A model generated the notes under the pieces. It did no database searches. It saw only the letters and a list, made by a program, of their open reading frames with translations, and was not told where the DNA came from. DNA of 64,000 nucleotides from UBA9619 sp964630665 (GTDB lineage Bacteria; Pseudomonadota; Gammaproteobacteria; Arenicellales; UBA868), in NCBI GenBank assembly GCA_964630665.1, contig CAZVVN010000009.1, forward strand, positions 10,089 to 74,088, in the 5' to 3' direction. This document shows, piece after piece, positions 41,015 through 50,822 of this stretch. Numbering within the stretch: position 1 is the stretch's first letter; each line of letters begins with the position of its first letter. The position numbers and the translations under genes are program-made.

Positions 41015-41986
41015 CTAAAAAATTCCCGCGCGTATCAGGTCCAGGGCATTGAGAGCGCCGACCGGCCGATGTTCCGCATCGACGGCAAAGAGCCCGTTTA
41101 TCGAGTGATGCCGCATGACATCAACCACCTCGGCTGCAAGTGCACCGGCCGTGGTCGTTCGCGGCGCTGCCACCATCACCTCATTGATCGTCGAGCGGTG
41201 AATGTCGATGTCCTGGTTAAGCGATCGCCGCAGGTCTCCGTCGGTATAGATCCCCACTAGGCAACCTCGATCGTCAAGGATCCCAGTCATACCCAGCCCT
41301 TTGAGAGACATCTCATCCAAGGCAGCTGTCAGGCTGGCGTTTCTGTTGACCAGGGGCATATTGTCGCCCGTGTGCATGACGTCTCTGACATAAACCAGCA
41401 AGCGGCGGCCCAGAGTACCGCCGGGGTGTGAGCGGGCGAAGTCTTCACGACTGAAGCCTCTGGATTTGAGTACGGCGACCGCCAGTGCGTCACCCATAGC
41501 CAGAGTGGCGGTGGTGCTGGTCGTCGGTGCGAGGTTGTGTGGGCAGGCCTCTCGTTCCACACCGGTATCCAGGCAAACCTCAGCAGCCTGCCCAAGGGTG
41601 GAATCGCAATGTCCGGTCATCGCGATGAGGGGAATCGCCATCCGTTTGATGATGGGCAGAATGGTCAGAATCTCAGGCGTTTCACCCGAATTCGATATGG
41701 CGATGACCAGGTCGCCGGGTGTGATCATGCCGAGATCACCGTGACTGGCCTCACCTGGATGGACAAAAAATGATGGTGTGCCGGTACTGGCCAGCGTGGC
41801 TGCGATCTTGCCGCCCACATGACCGGATTTTCCCATACCAACCACCACCACGCGGCCTGAACACACCAGCAGGAGCTCACAGGCCTTCTCGAATGCGCTG
41901 CCCAGGCGTCTCGCCAGTTGTTCAAGCGCACTGCTCTCCAGCATCAGGACATCCCGCCCTTCAGTCGCGAATTTGATTTTGTTCAT
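41015..41986 (-). CDS. kdsD: D-arabinose-5-phosphate isomerase
   Basis: KdsD makes arabinose-5-phosphate for the Kdo part of LPS. From ATG 41986 it has 323 residues: a SIS domain (VVVVGMGKSGHVGGKIAATL, STGTPSFFVHPGEASHGDLG) and two C-terminal CBS repeats (RDVMHTGDNMPLVN and DVMRHHSINGLFAVD). A TTG at 42025 would add 13 residues. The gene that usually follows, kdsC, is absent; lptC comes next. Confidence 0.93.
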   Translation of the reverse strand: MNKIKFATEGRDVLMLESSALEQLARRLGSAFEKACELLLVCSGRVVVVGMGKSGHVGGKIAATLASTGTPSFFVHPGEASHGDLGMITPGDLVIAISNSGETPEILTILPIIKRMAIPLIAMTGHCDSTLGQAAEVCLDTGVEREACPHNLAPTTSTTATLAMGDALAVAVLKSRGFSREDFARSHPGGTLGRRLLVYVRDVMHTGDNMPLVNRNASLTAALDEMSLKGLGMTGILDDRGCLVGIYTDGDLRRSLNQDIDIHRSTINEVMVAAPRTTTAGALAAEVVDVMRHHSINGLFAVDAEHRPVGALNALDLIRAGIF

Positions 41987-42081
41987 GACGCTGAAATCAA
42001 GATCATTCAGGGCCTGTGGCACCAAACTCAGTTATTCTACTGGAATCAATACATACGGGCGTGCAGAGCGGGGTCGTCAGG

Positions 42082-42741
42082 GTGAACAGTCAACTTCTCA
42101 TTGGAACATACGGCTGGGACCACGGCCATTGGTCTGGACCGTTTTATGATCCCGTCCTGCCGTCGGAGTGGCGGTTAACCTATTATGCCAACCTGTTGCG
42201 AGCGGTTCTGGTGCCCGAGTTAACCGGTGTTAAGGTTGACGGGACGCTTGCTGCCTCATGGCTTGAAGATACCGACGAAGGGTTCAAGTTCGTGATCGAA
42301 ATCTCTGCTGAACTCGTGGACCTGTTACCCCATCGTCCAGTAAGCCTGAACAGCTGGCTGGAAGGTATCCGCTTATTGGCTGGACAGGTCGCAGCGGTGT
42401 TGGTGCGACCATCGCCGGGAAGCCGGAGTCCGGGACCGGTAGCACTTGAGCAATTCTGCAATGCGTTGTCCCCGGTCCCCGTCTGTGTCGAGCCATCTGA
42501 TCACCCGGGTGGACGAGGGGGCTGTGGGGTGGTCTGGTATCCTTCCAAGCAGGTGGCTCCAACGGTCGGCGACTATCTGGTGGCGTTGTCGGATGTGGGC
42601 GATCCGAAAGCACTACGCCAGCTCATCGAGTGGTTTATTGAACAAAACCTAGTCGGCGCAGCATTGTTTATGACCGATCGTGCGCGTGGATTCGAACACG
42701 CACGGCAAGCGAGGCTGATTGCAGAGATGCTTGGAGTATGA
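42082..42741 (+). CDS. DUF72-family protein (YecE-like)
   Basis: DUF72 proteins have a TIM-barrel-like fold; their function is not established. This 219-residue product starts at GTG 42082 with MNSQLLIGTYGWDHGHWSGP followed by FYD; the family opens with a similar IG-sGW--W-G-FYP motif. GAGCGGGG lies eight bases upstream; GTG 42061 is an alternative. It is divergent from kdsD. The C-terminal part (LIEWFIEQNLVGAALFMTDR) is helical. Confidence 0.65.
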   Translation: MNSQLLIGTYGWDHGHWSGPFYDPVLPSEWRLTYYANLLRAVLVPELTGVKVDGTLAASWLEDTDEGFKFVIEISAELVDLLPHRPVSLNSWLEGIRLLAGQVAAVLVRPSPGSRSPGPVALEQFCNALSPVPVCVEPSDHPGGRGGCGVVWYPSKQVAPTVGDYLVALSDVGDPKALRQLIEWFIEQNLVGAALFMTDRARGFEHARQARLIAEMLGV

Positions 42742-42835
42742 GTTACCGCATCCCGCAGTATGGCACAGTCAAGAACCTACATGATGCTTATGGTTTCCGG
42801 CTGTCCGGTTTTGCGTTTCATCCCAGTGGCTTGAT

Positions 42836-45298
42836 ATGAAAGCTGCCAGATCACTTTATGACCGCTTGGTGCTTGATCACCCGATCGCGGTGCTTGTCCT
42901 GCTGGCGGTTGTTCTTCTTTGCTTGTCTTTTTACAGCACTGACTTCAGGTTGGATGCGTCGGCAGATTCTCTTTTGCTGGAGGATGATGAAGACCTGCGC
43001 ACATTTCGCCAGTTCTCTGAGCGCTACCATGAGGGCAGTGCCCTGTACTTGGCCTTTACTCCGGACGGAGACCTTTTTGGCAACAACGCCCAGCAGTTAA
43101 TCAAGCAACTCAAGAAAGAGATTGAGTTACTGGATGGAGTCGACTCGGTGTTGTCCGTACTTGATCTACCGTTACTGAGGCAGACCGACCGCTCTCTGGC
43201 AGAGCTTGTAACCGGTTACCGGACCCTGCAGAGCGAAGATGTGGATATGGCACGCGCCCGGCAGGAGTTGCTTGCGAGCCCGGTCTTTAACAACCTGGTG
43301 GTCAGCACTGACGGTACGACGACTGCATTACAGATCAATCTGGCCAGTGATGAGGTTTTCAACGAGCTGACCAAGACAAAGCATGAACTTTTGTACAGAA
43401 AACGGCAGGTGGAGCTGACGGAGTCGGAGCGGAGTGCTTTTGAGCTTATCAGTGTCCGTTATGCGGCGGCAAAAAGAGAGCTCGATGGACGCAATCATCG
43501 CCTCATCGGAGCGATACGATCGATCATCGGCAAGCACCAGGGCCACGGACAGCTGTTTCTGGGTGGTGTGCCAATGATTGCTGATGACATGATCACCTAC
43601 ATCCGAGGCGACCTGGTCATCTTTGGGTTGGGTATTTTCGTGTTCCTCGTCCTGATGCTGGGTTTTATTTTTCGACGTCTCCGCTGGGTGTTGCTACCTC
43701 TGATGAGTTGTGCCTACGCCGGGCTGGTGATGATCGGCCTGCTGGGTCTGGTGGGGTGGCCGGTAACCGTGATTTCCTCGAACTTTATCTCCTTGATGCT
43801 CATCATCACGATGTCGATGAATATTCACCTTATCGTGCGCTATCGGCAGCTGTGCGTGGACAATCCGGAATGCGGCCAGCGCGAGCTGGTCTCCCAGATG
43901 GCCAGAAAAATGTTCTGGCCATGTCTTTACACGGCCCTGACGACGATCATCGCTTTCGGCTCGCTGGTCTTCAGCGACATCAAGCCGGTGATTGATTTTG
44001 GCTGGATGATGTCTATGGGACTGGTAGTGACCTTTCTGACGTCGTTCCTGGTGTTTCCGAGTGTCCTCGTTCTGCTGGGACGACCCAGCCAGATTACCCC
44101 GGTGACAAGGTCGTTTCAGTTGACAACTTTACTCGCCGGTGTGACAGAAAAACACGGCCGGCGCCTGGTGTGGGTTGCCGTTGGGCTGGCGCTCGTCAGT
44201 GCTCTGGGTATCTCACGCCTAGAAGTAGAAAACAGCTTCGTCAACTACTTCAGTGACGACACCGAGATTCACCAGGGGCTGCGGCTGATCGATGAAAAAC
44301 TGGGCGGGACCACGCCGCTGGATATCCTGATCCGATTTCCTGAGGAGCCTGATCAAGGCGATGTGGATGAGAACGATGATGACCTTCGGTTGTTGTTCGA
44401 CGCGACCGAAGCTGACAACGAGGCCGATTACTGGTTCACGCCCGACAAGATAGATACCGTGAAGAAGATACACGATTATCTTGAGACTGTTTATGGTGTC
44501 GGAAAAGTGCTGTCGGTCGCTTCACTGATCAGGGTGGGAGAAGAAATCAACAAAGGGCCGTTCGATGCGTTTGAACTCGCGGTGGTCTATAAGAGAATGC
44601 CGGCAGACCTGAAAGTTGACCTGGTTGACCCCTATATCTCTATCGAGGACAACGAAGCTAGGATCAGTGTACGGATCAAGGACTCCCTCAAAGACCTGCA
44701 ACGGGCTGATCTGCTGGCGCAGGTGCGCAAGGATCTATCCACAAAACTCGGGCTGCCAGATGGGGATTTCGTGATCACCGGGCTACTCGTCCTGTACAAC
44801 AATATGCTGCAGAGTCTGTTCCAGTCGCAGATCCAGACCCTGGGAGTCGTGATGCTTGGAATTGGCTTGATGCTGCTCGTCCTGTTCCGGTCTCTTGTTC
44901 TGGCCGTGATCGGAATCATCCCCAACCTGTTGGCAGCGACATCGATCCTGGGCCTGATGGGGTTATTCGGAATTCCACTCGATCTGATGACCATCACAAT
45001 CGCCTCAATTACAATCGGGGTAGCGGTGGATAACAGCATTCATTATATCTACCGTTTCAGGGAGGAATTCCCAAGGACAAAGAGCTACGCCAGGACCCTG
45101 CACACTTGCCATGCCAGTATTGGCAGAGCCATCTTTTATACGGCCATTACCATCATCGTTGGATTCTCCATATTGATCCTTTCAAATTTTCTACCGACCG
45201 TCTACTTTGGTGTGCTGACCGCTTTGGCTATGGCCGTCGCCCTGCTGGCATCACTGACCCTCCTGCCCAAGCTACTGATGACCTGGAAACCCTTCTGA
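42836..45298 (+). CDS. RND/MMPL-family membrane transporter
   Basis: An 820-residue RND-superfamily permease with the MMPL layout: an N-terminal helix (about residues 15-30), a large periplasmic domain, a block of about five helices (VIFGLGIFVFLVLMLGFIF onward), a second periplasmic domain with an acidic loop (DQGDVDENDDDLRLLFD), and a final helix block with ITIASITIGVAVDNSIHYIY. Related HpnN-like proteins move hopanoids or other lipids. The next gene encodes an MlaC-like lipid carrier, five bases away, so the pair probably transports a lipid between the membranes. The substrate is unknown. Confidence 0.88.
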   Translation: MKAARSLYDRLVLDHPIAVLVLLAVVLLCLSFYSTDFRLDASADSLLLEDDEDLRTFRQFSERYHEGSALYLAFTPDGDLFGNNAQQLIKQLKKEIELLDGVDSVLSVLDLPLLRQTDRSLAELVTGYRTLQSEDVDMARARQELLASPVFNNLVVSTDGTTTALQINLASDEVFNELTKTKHELLYRKRQVELTESERSAFELISVRYAAAKRELDGRNHRLIGAIRSIIGKHQGHGQLFLGGVPMIADDMITYIRGDLVIFGLGIFVFLVLMLGFIFRRLRWVLLPLMSCAYAGLVMIGLLGLVGWPVTVISSNFISLMLIITMSMNIHLIVRYRQLCVDNPECGQRELVSQMARKMFWPCLYTALTTIIAFGSLVFSDIKPVIDFGWMMSMGLVVTFLTSFLVFPSVLVLLGRPSQITPVTRSFQLTTLLAGVTEKHGRRLVWVAVGLALVSALGISRLEVENSFVNYFSDDTEIHQGLRLIDEKLGGTTPLDILIRFPEEPDQGDVDENDDDLRLLFDATEADNEADYWFTPDKIDTVKKIHDYLETVYGVGKVLSVASLIRVGEEINKGPFDAFELAVVYKRMPADLKVDLVDPYISIEDNEARISVRIKDSLKDLQRADLLAQVRKDLSTKLGLPDGDFVITGLLVLYNNMLQSLFQSQIQTLGVVMLGIGLMLLVLFRSLVLAVIGIIPNLLAATSILGLMGLFGIPLDLMTITIASITIGVAVDNSIHYIYRFREEFPRTKSYARTLHTCHASIGRAIFYTAITIIVGFSILILSNFLPTVYFGVLTALAMAVALLASLTLLPKLLMTWKPF

Positions 45299-45302
45299 AC
45301 CA

Positions 45303-45965
45303 ATGAACTGGCTACTGCCCAGATTGAGTCGCTGTCTTGATCTTTTGCCTACGTCAATGGCGGCCGTGCTTGCCCTAACACTGCTTTCGACGCCGGTTTT
45401 TGTCGATGAGGTCATCGCTGATGGCCCGCGGCCTGATGAGGCGATTCGAATGATCGTCAGCCAACTGGTCGATGAACTGGAGTCGAACCGGCTGGCACTC
45501 GAGGCCGATAGAGGCCAGCTTTATGATTTGGTTAACGAGGTCATCTGGCCGCACCTCGCGACCGACAAGATCAGCAAGCTCATTCTTGGTGCTCATTTCA
45601 AGACCGCCAGTGCAGAACAGCGCCAGCGTTTTAGCGATGCTTTTATGGCACTGATGGTGCGAACCTACGCCACTGCCATGTTCGAGTACACCGGTCGCGA
45701 AGAAATAGTCTTTGAGCCGTATCAATACGAGCCTGCCGATCGTACCTCCGTCGTACAAACCAGAATCGCTCTTCCGGGGCAGGCACCCGTTCCAGTGGAT
45801 TATGCGTTTCTTCGTTTCAAGAATGGACATTGGAAGATATACGACGTCAAGATTGATGGAATCAGTCTGGTGTTGAGTTACCGGCGGAGTTACAACCAGA
45901 TCATCCGTACACAGGGTCTGGATTCACTGATTGAGTCGTTGCGGGCGCAATCTAGCGATAGCTGA
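45303..45965 (+). CDS. MlaC/HpnM-like periplasmic lipid-carrier protein
   Basis: MlaC-type proteins ferry phospholipids through the periplasm. The 220-residue protein has a hydrophobic N-terminal signal (about 18-40) and MlaC-family segments: HLATDKISKLILGAHFKTAS, FSDAFMALMVRTYATAMFEY and WKIYDVKIDGISLVLSYRRS. It starts five bases after the RND gene. The ABC parts MlaFED are absent here, so it is likely to work with the RND permease. Confidence 0.9.
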   Translation: MNWLLPRLSRCLDLLPTSMAAVLALTLLSTPVFVDEVIADGPRPDEAIRMIVSQLVDELESNRLALEADRGQLYDLVNEVIWPHLATDKISKLILGAHFKTASAEQRQRFSDAFMALMVRTYATAMFEYTGREEIVFEPYQYEPADRTSVVQTRIALPGQAPVPVDYAFLRFKNGHWKIYDVKIDGISLVLSYRRSYNQIIRTQGLDSLIESLRAQSSDS

Positions 45966-46192
45966 AACAGAGGCAGACCTTGTACCGTAGGATTGATCTC
46001 GCCGACTTCTTTGTTGATGAACCAACCCGGGGCGGAGTACCCGGGAGTTACAGAGATTTGATCAGTACTGGATAGGGTTGGAATCTATTACTTTTTGTAG
46101 GTTTCCTTTTCACGGCTATTGGAATACTCTTGATCTATGTTTGGGCACACCTGACTCGACAGCTGCCCGAAGATTTGTGATCTGAACAAATT

Positions 46193-46429
46193 ATGCCGAC
46201 ACCACAGGACATCAAGGACTGGATCGAGGGCAATCTGCCGGGAGCCGAAGCTGAAGTCTCTGGTGACGGTCGTCATTTTGAGGCGACTGTGGTGTGCGCG
46301 GGGTTTGCCGGGAAAAGTCGAGTACAGCAGCAGCAGATGGTCTATGGTGCGCTGGGTGACAAAATGAAAGCTGAGATACACGCGCTTTCGATGCGCACCC
46401 TGACACCCGAGCCAACGGCAGCCGATTAG
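46193..46429 (+). CDS. ibaG: BolA-family protein, IbaG-type
   Basis: BolA-family proteins bind monothiol glutaredoxins through a shared 2Fe-2S cluster. The 78-residue protein has FAGKSRVQQQQMVYGALGDK and IHALSMRTLTPEP, the IbaG signatures. It lies just before a monothiol glutaredoxin gene, its expected partner, and upstream of murA as in other gammaproteobacteria. The 227 bases before it hold no recognisable gene. Confidence 0.92.
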   Translation: MPTPQDIKDWIEGNLPGAEAEVSGDGRHFEATVVCAGFAGKSRVQQQQMVYGALGDKMKAEIHALSMRTLTPEPTAAD

Positions 46430-46460
46430 TCACACTGAATTTAGCCGAAAGGAGAGCTTT

Positions 46461-46775
46461 ATGGACGCACAGGAACAGATCAAAAAGGTCATCGAGGACA
46501 ACAACGTCATGTTGTTCATGAAAGGAAATCCGGATTTTCCCCAGTGTGGTTTCTCGGGACGGGTGGTGCAGATCCTCAATGCCTGTGGTGCAAAATTTGC
46601 ATCCACCGATGTGCTTGCCGATGATCAAATCCGACAGGGGATCAAGGACTACTCAAACTGGCCGACAATCCCGCAACTCTATATCAACGGTGAATTTGTA
46701 GGTGGCAGTGACATCGTCATGGAAATGTACGAAAATGGTGAACTGCAGGCCAAGCTGGAGTCCACGCCCGTCTGA
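46461..46775 (+). CDS. grxD: Monothiol glutaredoxin GrxD
   Basis: Grx4-type proteins carry or deliver 2Fe-2S clusters. The 104-residue protein has the CGFS active site (NPDFPQCGFSGRVVQIL), MLFMKGNP before it, and the glutathione-binding WPTIPQLYINGEFVGGSDI. A GGAGAG ribosome site precedes the ATG. It is next to bolA and is followed by a terminator. Confidence 0.96.
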   Translation: MDAQEQIKKVIEDNNVMLFMKGNPDFPQCGFSGRVVQILNACGAKFASTDVLADDQIRQGIKDYSNWPTIPQLYINGEFVGGSDIVMEMYENGELQAKLESTPV

Positions 46776-46802
46776 CAGAATAGCTGTTTTCCCGGAGAGT
46801 TG

Positions 46803-46826
46803 AAAAGGCGCCGTCAGGCGCCTTTT
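46803..46826 (+). terminator. Intrinsic terminator after grxD
   Basis: AAAAGGCGCC (46803-46812) and GGCGCCTTTT (46817-46826) form a perfect 10-bp stem around GTCA, 28 bases after the grxD stop, with a partly T-rich tail. Confidence 0.9.
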
Positions 46827-46912
46827 GGTTTTGTTGGCCTCAAAACTGGACAGGACCCACTCGGCGACCCACAATCGGCCGGAACAGATTGACGAAACAG
46901 GTCACACTGACA

Positions 46913-48208
46913 TTGGACAAACTTCTGATCAGCGGCGGAGTGCCTCTGGATGGCGAGGTGCGAATCTCCGGCGCCAAGAATGCGGCCCTGCCGGTTGTAA
47001 TCGCTTCGTTACTCACGGACCAGGCCCTGGTGGTCCACAATATTCCCCATCTGCAGGACATCACCACAGCCCTTGAGTTACTGGGTCATCTGGGTGTCCG
47101 GGTGCAGGTGGACGATCGGTTTGCCATCGAGGTCAGTGCAGCACAGCTGACCAGTCGCCGAGCGCCTTACGAACTGGTCAGAACCATGCGTGCCTCTGTA
47201 TTGGTTCTTGGACCGTTGCTGGCCCGCTTTGGAGAAGCGGAGGTGTCGCTGCCGGGAGGGTGCGCGATTGGGTCGCGACCGGTAGACCTGCACATCAAGG
47301 GTTTTGAAATGATGGGCGCAGAGGTCTCGGTAGAAGGGGGTTACATCAAGGCGACGGTAAATGGTGGGCGCCTGTCCGGGGCTAAGATCGTCTTTGATAC
47401 TGTGACCGTCACCGGTACCGAGAACCTGATGATGGCAGCGACCCTGGCTCGTGGTACGACGATACTGGAAAATGCGGCACGCGAACCGGAAGTGGTTGAT
47501 CTCGCCCGCTGTCTGATCAAGATGGGCGCGCGAATTCACGGCGCGGGTACTGACTTGATCGAGATCGAAGGCGTCGATCGGCTCACTGGTGCTGAGCATA
47601 GAGTGATTCCAGACCGTATCGAGGCGGGCACTTATCTCGCTGCGGCAGCAGCCACTGGTGGGCACATCCGTCTGTGTGGCATTGACGCGAGGCTGCTGGA
47701 GGCCGTTCTCGGAAAACTCACCGAAATGGGTGCCTCAGTGAGTATCGAAGAGGATGCTGTTCAACTGCATCTGAAAGAAGGTCGTTTGCAGGCCACTGAC
47801 CTTCGCACCCAGCCCTTTCCAGGTTTTCCATCCGACATGCAGGCCCAGTTCATCCTGCTGAACGCTATTGCGAGCGGGGCGGCGACGGTCACTGAGACCG
47901 TGTTCGAGAATCGCTTTATGCATGTACAGGAGCTTCAGAGAATGGGCGCCGATATAGAATTGCGAGGCCACACGGCACTGGTACGCGGGGTGGAAACGCT
48001 CAGCGGCGCGCAGGTCATGGCCACGGACCTCAGGGCGTCCGCTTGCCTGGTGTTGGCAGGACTGGTCGCCGAAGGGCAAACCGTGGTCGACCGGATTTAT
48101 CATATTGATCGAGGCTACGACTGCATTGAGGAGAAGCTGGCGCAGTGCGGGGCTCGCATACGGCGCGTGTCCAGGAGCCAATACCCGCACGCTGCGTCTG
48201 TGCCGTAG
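46913..48208 (+). CDS. murA: UDP-N-acetylglucosamine 1-carboxyvinyltransferase
   Basis: MurA carries out the first committed step of peptidoglycan synthesis. TTG 46913 gives 431 residues starting MDKLLISGGVPLDGEVRISG, the family's normal start; the frame is open eight codons further. The fosfomycin-target Cys is in LPGGCAIGSRPVDLHI. The C-terminus contains LVLAGLVAEGQTVVDRIYHI. Confidence 0.95.
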   Translation: MDKLLISGGVPLDGEVRISGAKNAALPVVIASLLTDQALVVHNIPHLQDITTALELLGHLGVRVQVDDRFAIEVSAAQLTSRRAPYELVRTMRASVLVLGPLLARFGEAEVSLPGGCAIGSRPVDLHIKGFEMMGAEVSVEGGYIKATVNGGRLSGAKIVFDTVTVTGTENLMMAATLARGTTILENAAREPEVVDLARCLIKMGARIHGAGTDLIEIEGVDRLTGAEHRVIPDRIEAGTYLAAAAATGGHIRLCGIDARLLEAVLGKLTEMGASVSIEEDAVQLHLKEGRLQATDLRTQPFPGFPSDMQAQFILLNAIASGAATVTETVFENRFMHVQELQRMGADIELRGHTALVRGVETLSGAQVMATDLRASACLVLAGLVAEGQTVVDRIYHIDRGYDCIEEKLAQCGARIRRVSRSQYPHAASVP

Positions 48209-48246
48209 CCAGGCTTGTCTTCTTCTGGAGCATTGAGCACACGCAA

Positions 48247-49554
48247 GTGGAGCCGACTATCATCCGGCAGCTGAATAGCGGCAGCGCTGATTTCCCTGCC
48301 CTATTGGCCTCACTTCGGGATCGGTGGGAAACCTCGGAAATGGATGTCGAAGACGTGGTGCGGAAGATTATTCAGCACGTCCGGCAGGACGGAGATTCAG
48401 CACTGCTGGAACTGACTGCCCGCTACGATCGTGTCAGGTATGACCGACCGATGAATCTTGAAATCCCACCCGGAGAGCTCGATCAGGCGCTGGAACACCT
48501 GGAGCCCGGCCTGCGCCAGTCACTGGAGCAGGCCGCAGAGCGAATTCAGACATTTCACCGCCGGCAACTTGAGCAATCCTGGTCCTACGTAGAAGAAGAC
48601 GGCACCCGCCTCGGTCAGCAGGTCCGACCACTGGACAGGGTCGGTCTCTATGTCCCCGGTGGTCAGGCGGCTTATCCCTCCTCGGTACTGATGAATGCCC
48701 TACCAGCGCGTGTTGCTGGAGTCGGAGAGATCGTGATGGTTGTCCCAGCTCCCGATGGACAGATCATTCCTGCCGTACTGGCGGCGGCCCGTATCGCGGG
48801 TGTGGACCGGGTCTTTCGCGTTGGTGGCGCCCAGGCGGTGGCGGCCCTGGCTTATGGTACTGATACGGTTCCTCGCGCGGACAAGATCGTGGGCCCGGGA
48901 AATATCTACGTGGCCGAGGCGAAGAAGCAAGTGTTCGGCCAGGTTGGAATCGACATGATCGCGGGCCCCTCCGAGGTGGTGGTGATCTGTGATTCGGGCG
49001 CCAATCCGGAGTGGTTGGCGATAGATCTCATGGCCCAGGCCGAGCATGACGAGTTGGCTCAGGCCATCCTAATCTGCCCGGAGCCGGCCCTGATACAACG
49101 GGTGCTTGATGTGTTACGGCGCCAGTTGCCACAGATGGAGCGCCGGGCGGTGATTGAATCCTCACTCGGCCAGCACGGCGCGATTATTCTGGTCGACAGC
49201 CTGACTCAGGCTGTCGAGGTCTCTAACCGGATCGCACCCGAGCACCTTCAGCTCATGGTCAGGGATCCCGAACAATACCTGCCACTGGTGCGCCATGCTG
49301 GCGCGATATTCTGCGGCTACCAGAGTGCGGAGTCACTGGGTGATTACTGTGCCGGCCCAAACCACGTGTTGCCGACAGCCGGTACTGCCAGGTTCAGTTC
49401 ACCCCTGGGTGTTTATGACTTCCAGAAGCGGAGCAGTCTAATCCACTGCTCACCTGAAGGCGCTGCCAGTCTGTCAGCTATTGCCTCCACTATAGCCCGG
49501 GCCGAGGGTCTCTCGGCACACGCCCGATCGGCCGATCTGCGCGGTCACAGCTGA
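48247..49554 (+). CDS. hisD: Histidinol dehydrogenase
   Basis: HisD oxidises histidinol to histidine in two steps using NAD and zinc. GTG 48247 gives 435 residues; the frame continues upstream into murA. Motifs are VGLYVPGGQAAYPSSVLMNA, VDRVFRVGGAQAVAALAYGT, and the zinc/catalytic segment SNRIAPEHLQLM. hisG, usually between murA and hisD, is missing here. Confidence 0.96.
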   Translation: MEPTIIRQLNSGSADFPALLASLRDRWETSEMDVEDVVRKIIQHVRQDGDSALLELTARYDRVRYDRPMNLEIPPGELDQALEHLEPGLRQSLEQAAERIQTFHRRQLEQSWSYVEEDGTRLGQQVRPLDRVGLYVPGGQAAYPSSVLMNALPARVAGVGEIVMVVPAPDGQIIPAVLAAARIAGVDRVFRVGGAQAVAALAYGTDTVPRADKIVGPGNIYVAEAKKQVFGQVGIDMIAGPSEVVVICDSGANPEWLAIDLMAQAEHDELAQAILICPEPALIQRVLDVLRRQLPQMERRAVIESSLGQHGAIILVDSLTQAVEVSNRIAPEHLQLMVRDPEQYLPLVRHAGAIFCGYQSAESLGDYCAGPNHVLPTAGTARFSSPLGVYDFQKRSSLIHCSPEGAASLSAIASTIARAEGLSAHARSADLRGHS

Positions 49555-49562
49555 CGAGAAAG

Positions 49563-50678
49563 ATGAAACGTTCACTGTCTGGAGAAACTTTCAAAAGCCC
49601 GGTTTCACGCTGGATACCAGCACGGATTCGCGATCTATCACTATACCCGGCATCCACCGGTCAAGGGATGCTTAAGCTTGATGCGATGGAAAACCCCTAT
49701 GTCTGGCCAGAAGACATCAGGCGTTTGTGGCAACAAGAACTCGACAAGGTGCCACTCAATTGTTACCCGGACCCACAGGCCGGTGTTTTACGCGAGCAGC
49801 TCAAAAAGTGGTGCGGACTGAACAGCAATGTAGACCTGATGCTCGGCAATGGTTCCGACGAGTTGATCCAGATCATCGCGATGACGCTGGGCGGGCCGGA
49901 CCGGGTGATCCTGGCACCGGAACCGAGTTTCACAATGTATTCTCTGATTGCTCAGGTCATCGGCGCACAGTATGTCGGAGTACGCCGGGCCGAAGACTTC
50001 GACATCGATCTGCCGGCATTGCTCGACGCTATTGATGAATACAACCCGTGCTGTATTTTTCTGGCCCATCCCAATAACCCTACGGGCAACCTGTGTGCAC
50101 CAGAAGTGGTTGAGCGTGTTCTGGATGCCGCGGATGGGCTGGTGGTCCTCGACGAGGCGTACCATGCATTCAGTGGCAGTACTTTCCTCGACCTGGTTGG
50201 TGACCACGACAATCTTGTCGTGGTCAGAACGTTCTCAAAGCTCGGCCTTGCTGCGCTTCGACTGGGGTTCCTGGTGGGCCCAAAGGATTGGCTCGCCGAA
50301 TTCGATAAGGTCAGGTTGCCCTACAACATTAATGCCCTGACCCAGGCAAGTGTTTGTTTCGCCCTTCACCACATGGACTGGTTCGAAGGAAGGGCAGCGA
50401 TACTCCGCGATGAAAGAACACGGCTGCTTAGGTCGCTTGAGCGTGTGCCGGGTCTCACCGTCTATCCCAGCGCTGGAAATTTCCTGCTCGTTAGGACACC
50501 CGCTGGCAGCGGTGAGGCTGTCTTCGAGGGGCTTAAGGACGGTGGGATCCTGGTGAAAAACCTCCACAGCGCTCATCCCGCACTGGCCGACTGCCTGCGG
50601 GTTACCGTTTCAACTCAGGAGCATAACGAATCACTGTACAAGCTGCTGTCAGATGTTCTTGCGCAGCTCAGCCGCTGA
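49563..50678 (+). CDS. hisC: Histidinol-phosphate aminotransferase
   Basis: HisC is a PLP-dependent class I/II aminotransferase of histidine synthesis. The 371-residue protein has LMLGNGSDELIQII, FLAHPNNPTGNLC and the PLP-Lys in VVRTFSKLGLAALRLGF. It starts nine bases after hisD. Confidence 0.95.
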   Translation: MKRSLSGETFKSPVSRWIPARIRDLSLYPASTGQGMLKLDAMENPYVWPEDIRRLWQQELDKVPLNCYPDPQAGVLREQLKKWCGLNSNVDLMLGNGSDELIQIIAMTLGGPDRVILAPEPSFTMYSLIAQVIGAQYVGVRRAEDFDIDLPALLDAIDEYNPCCIFLAHPNNPTGNLCAPEVVERVLDAADGLVVLDEAYHAFSGSTFLDLVGDHDNLVVVRTFSKLGLAALRLGFLVGPKDWLAEFDKVRLPYNINALTQASVCFALHHMDWFEGRAAILRDERTRLLRSLERVPGLTVYPSAGNFLLVRTPAGSGEAVFEGLKDGGILVKNLHSAHPALADCLRVTVSTQEHNESLYKLLSDVLAQLSR

Positions 50679-50822
50679 GCGGCCGGGCCTTTCCCATCAT
50701 TACCAACGGATCAGCGTGGCCCCCCGCGATTTCGCAGGGTCAATGCCAATTCTTCATGAGTTTTGATAGAATTTATCTCTAAGTCACGCACAAATAGAGA
50801 TTTTATTCATTCACTAGGTACG

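Noticed and set aside
46025..46045. CCCGGG repeated in the mlaC-bolA intergenic region
   Set aside because: These are short self-complementary sequences that are common in GC-rich DNA; no further structure was seen.
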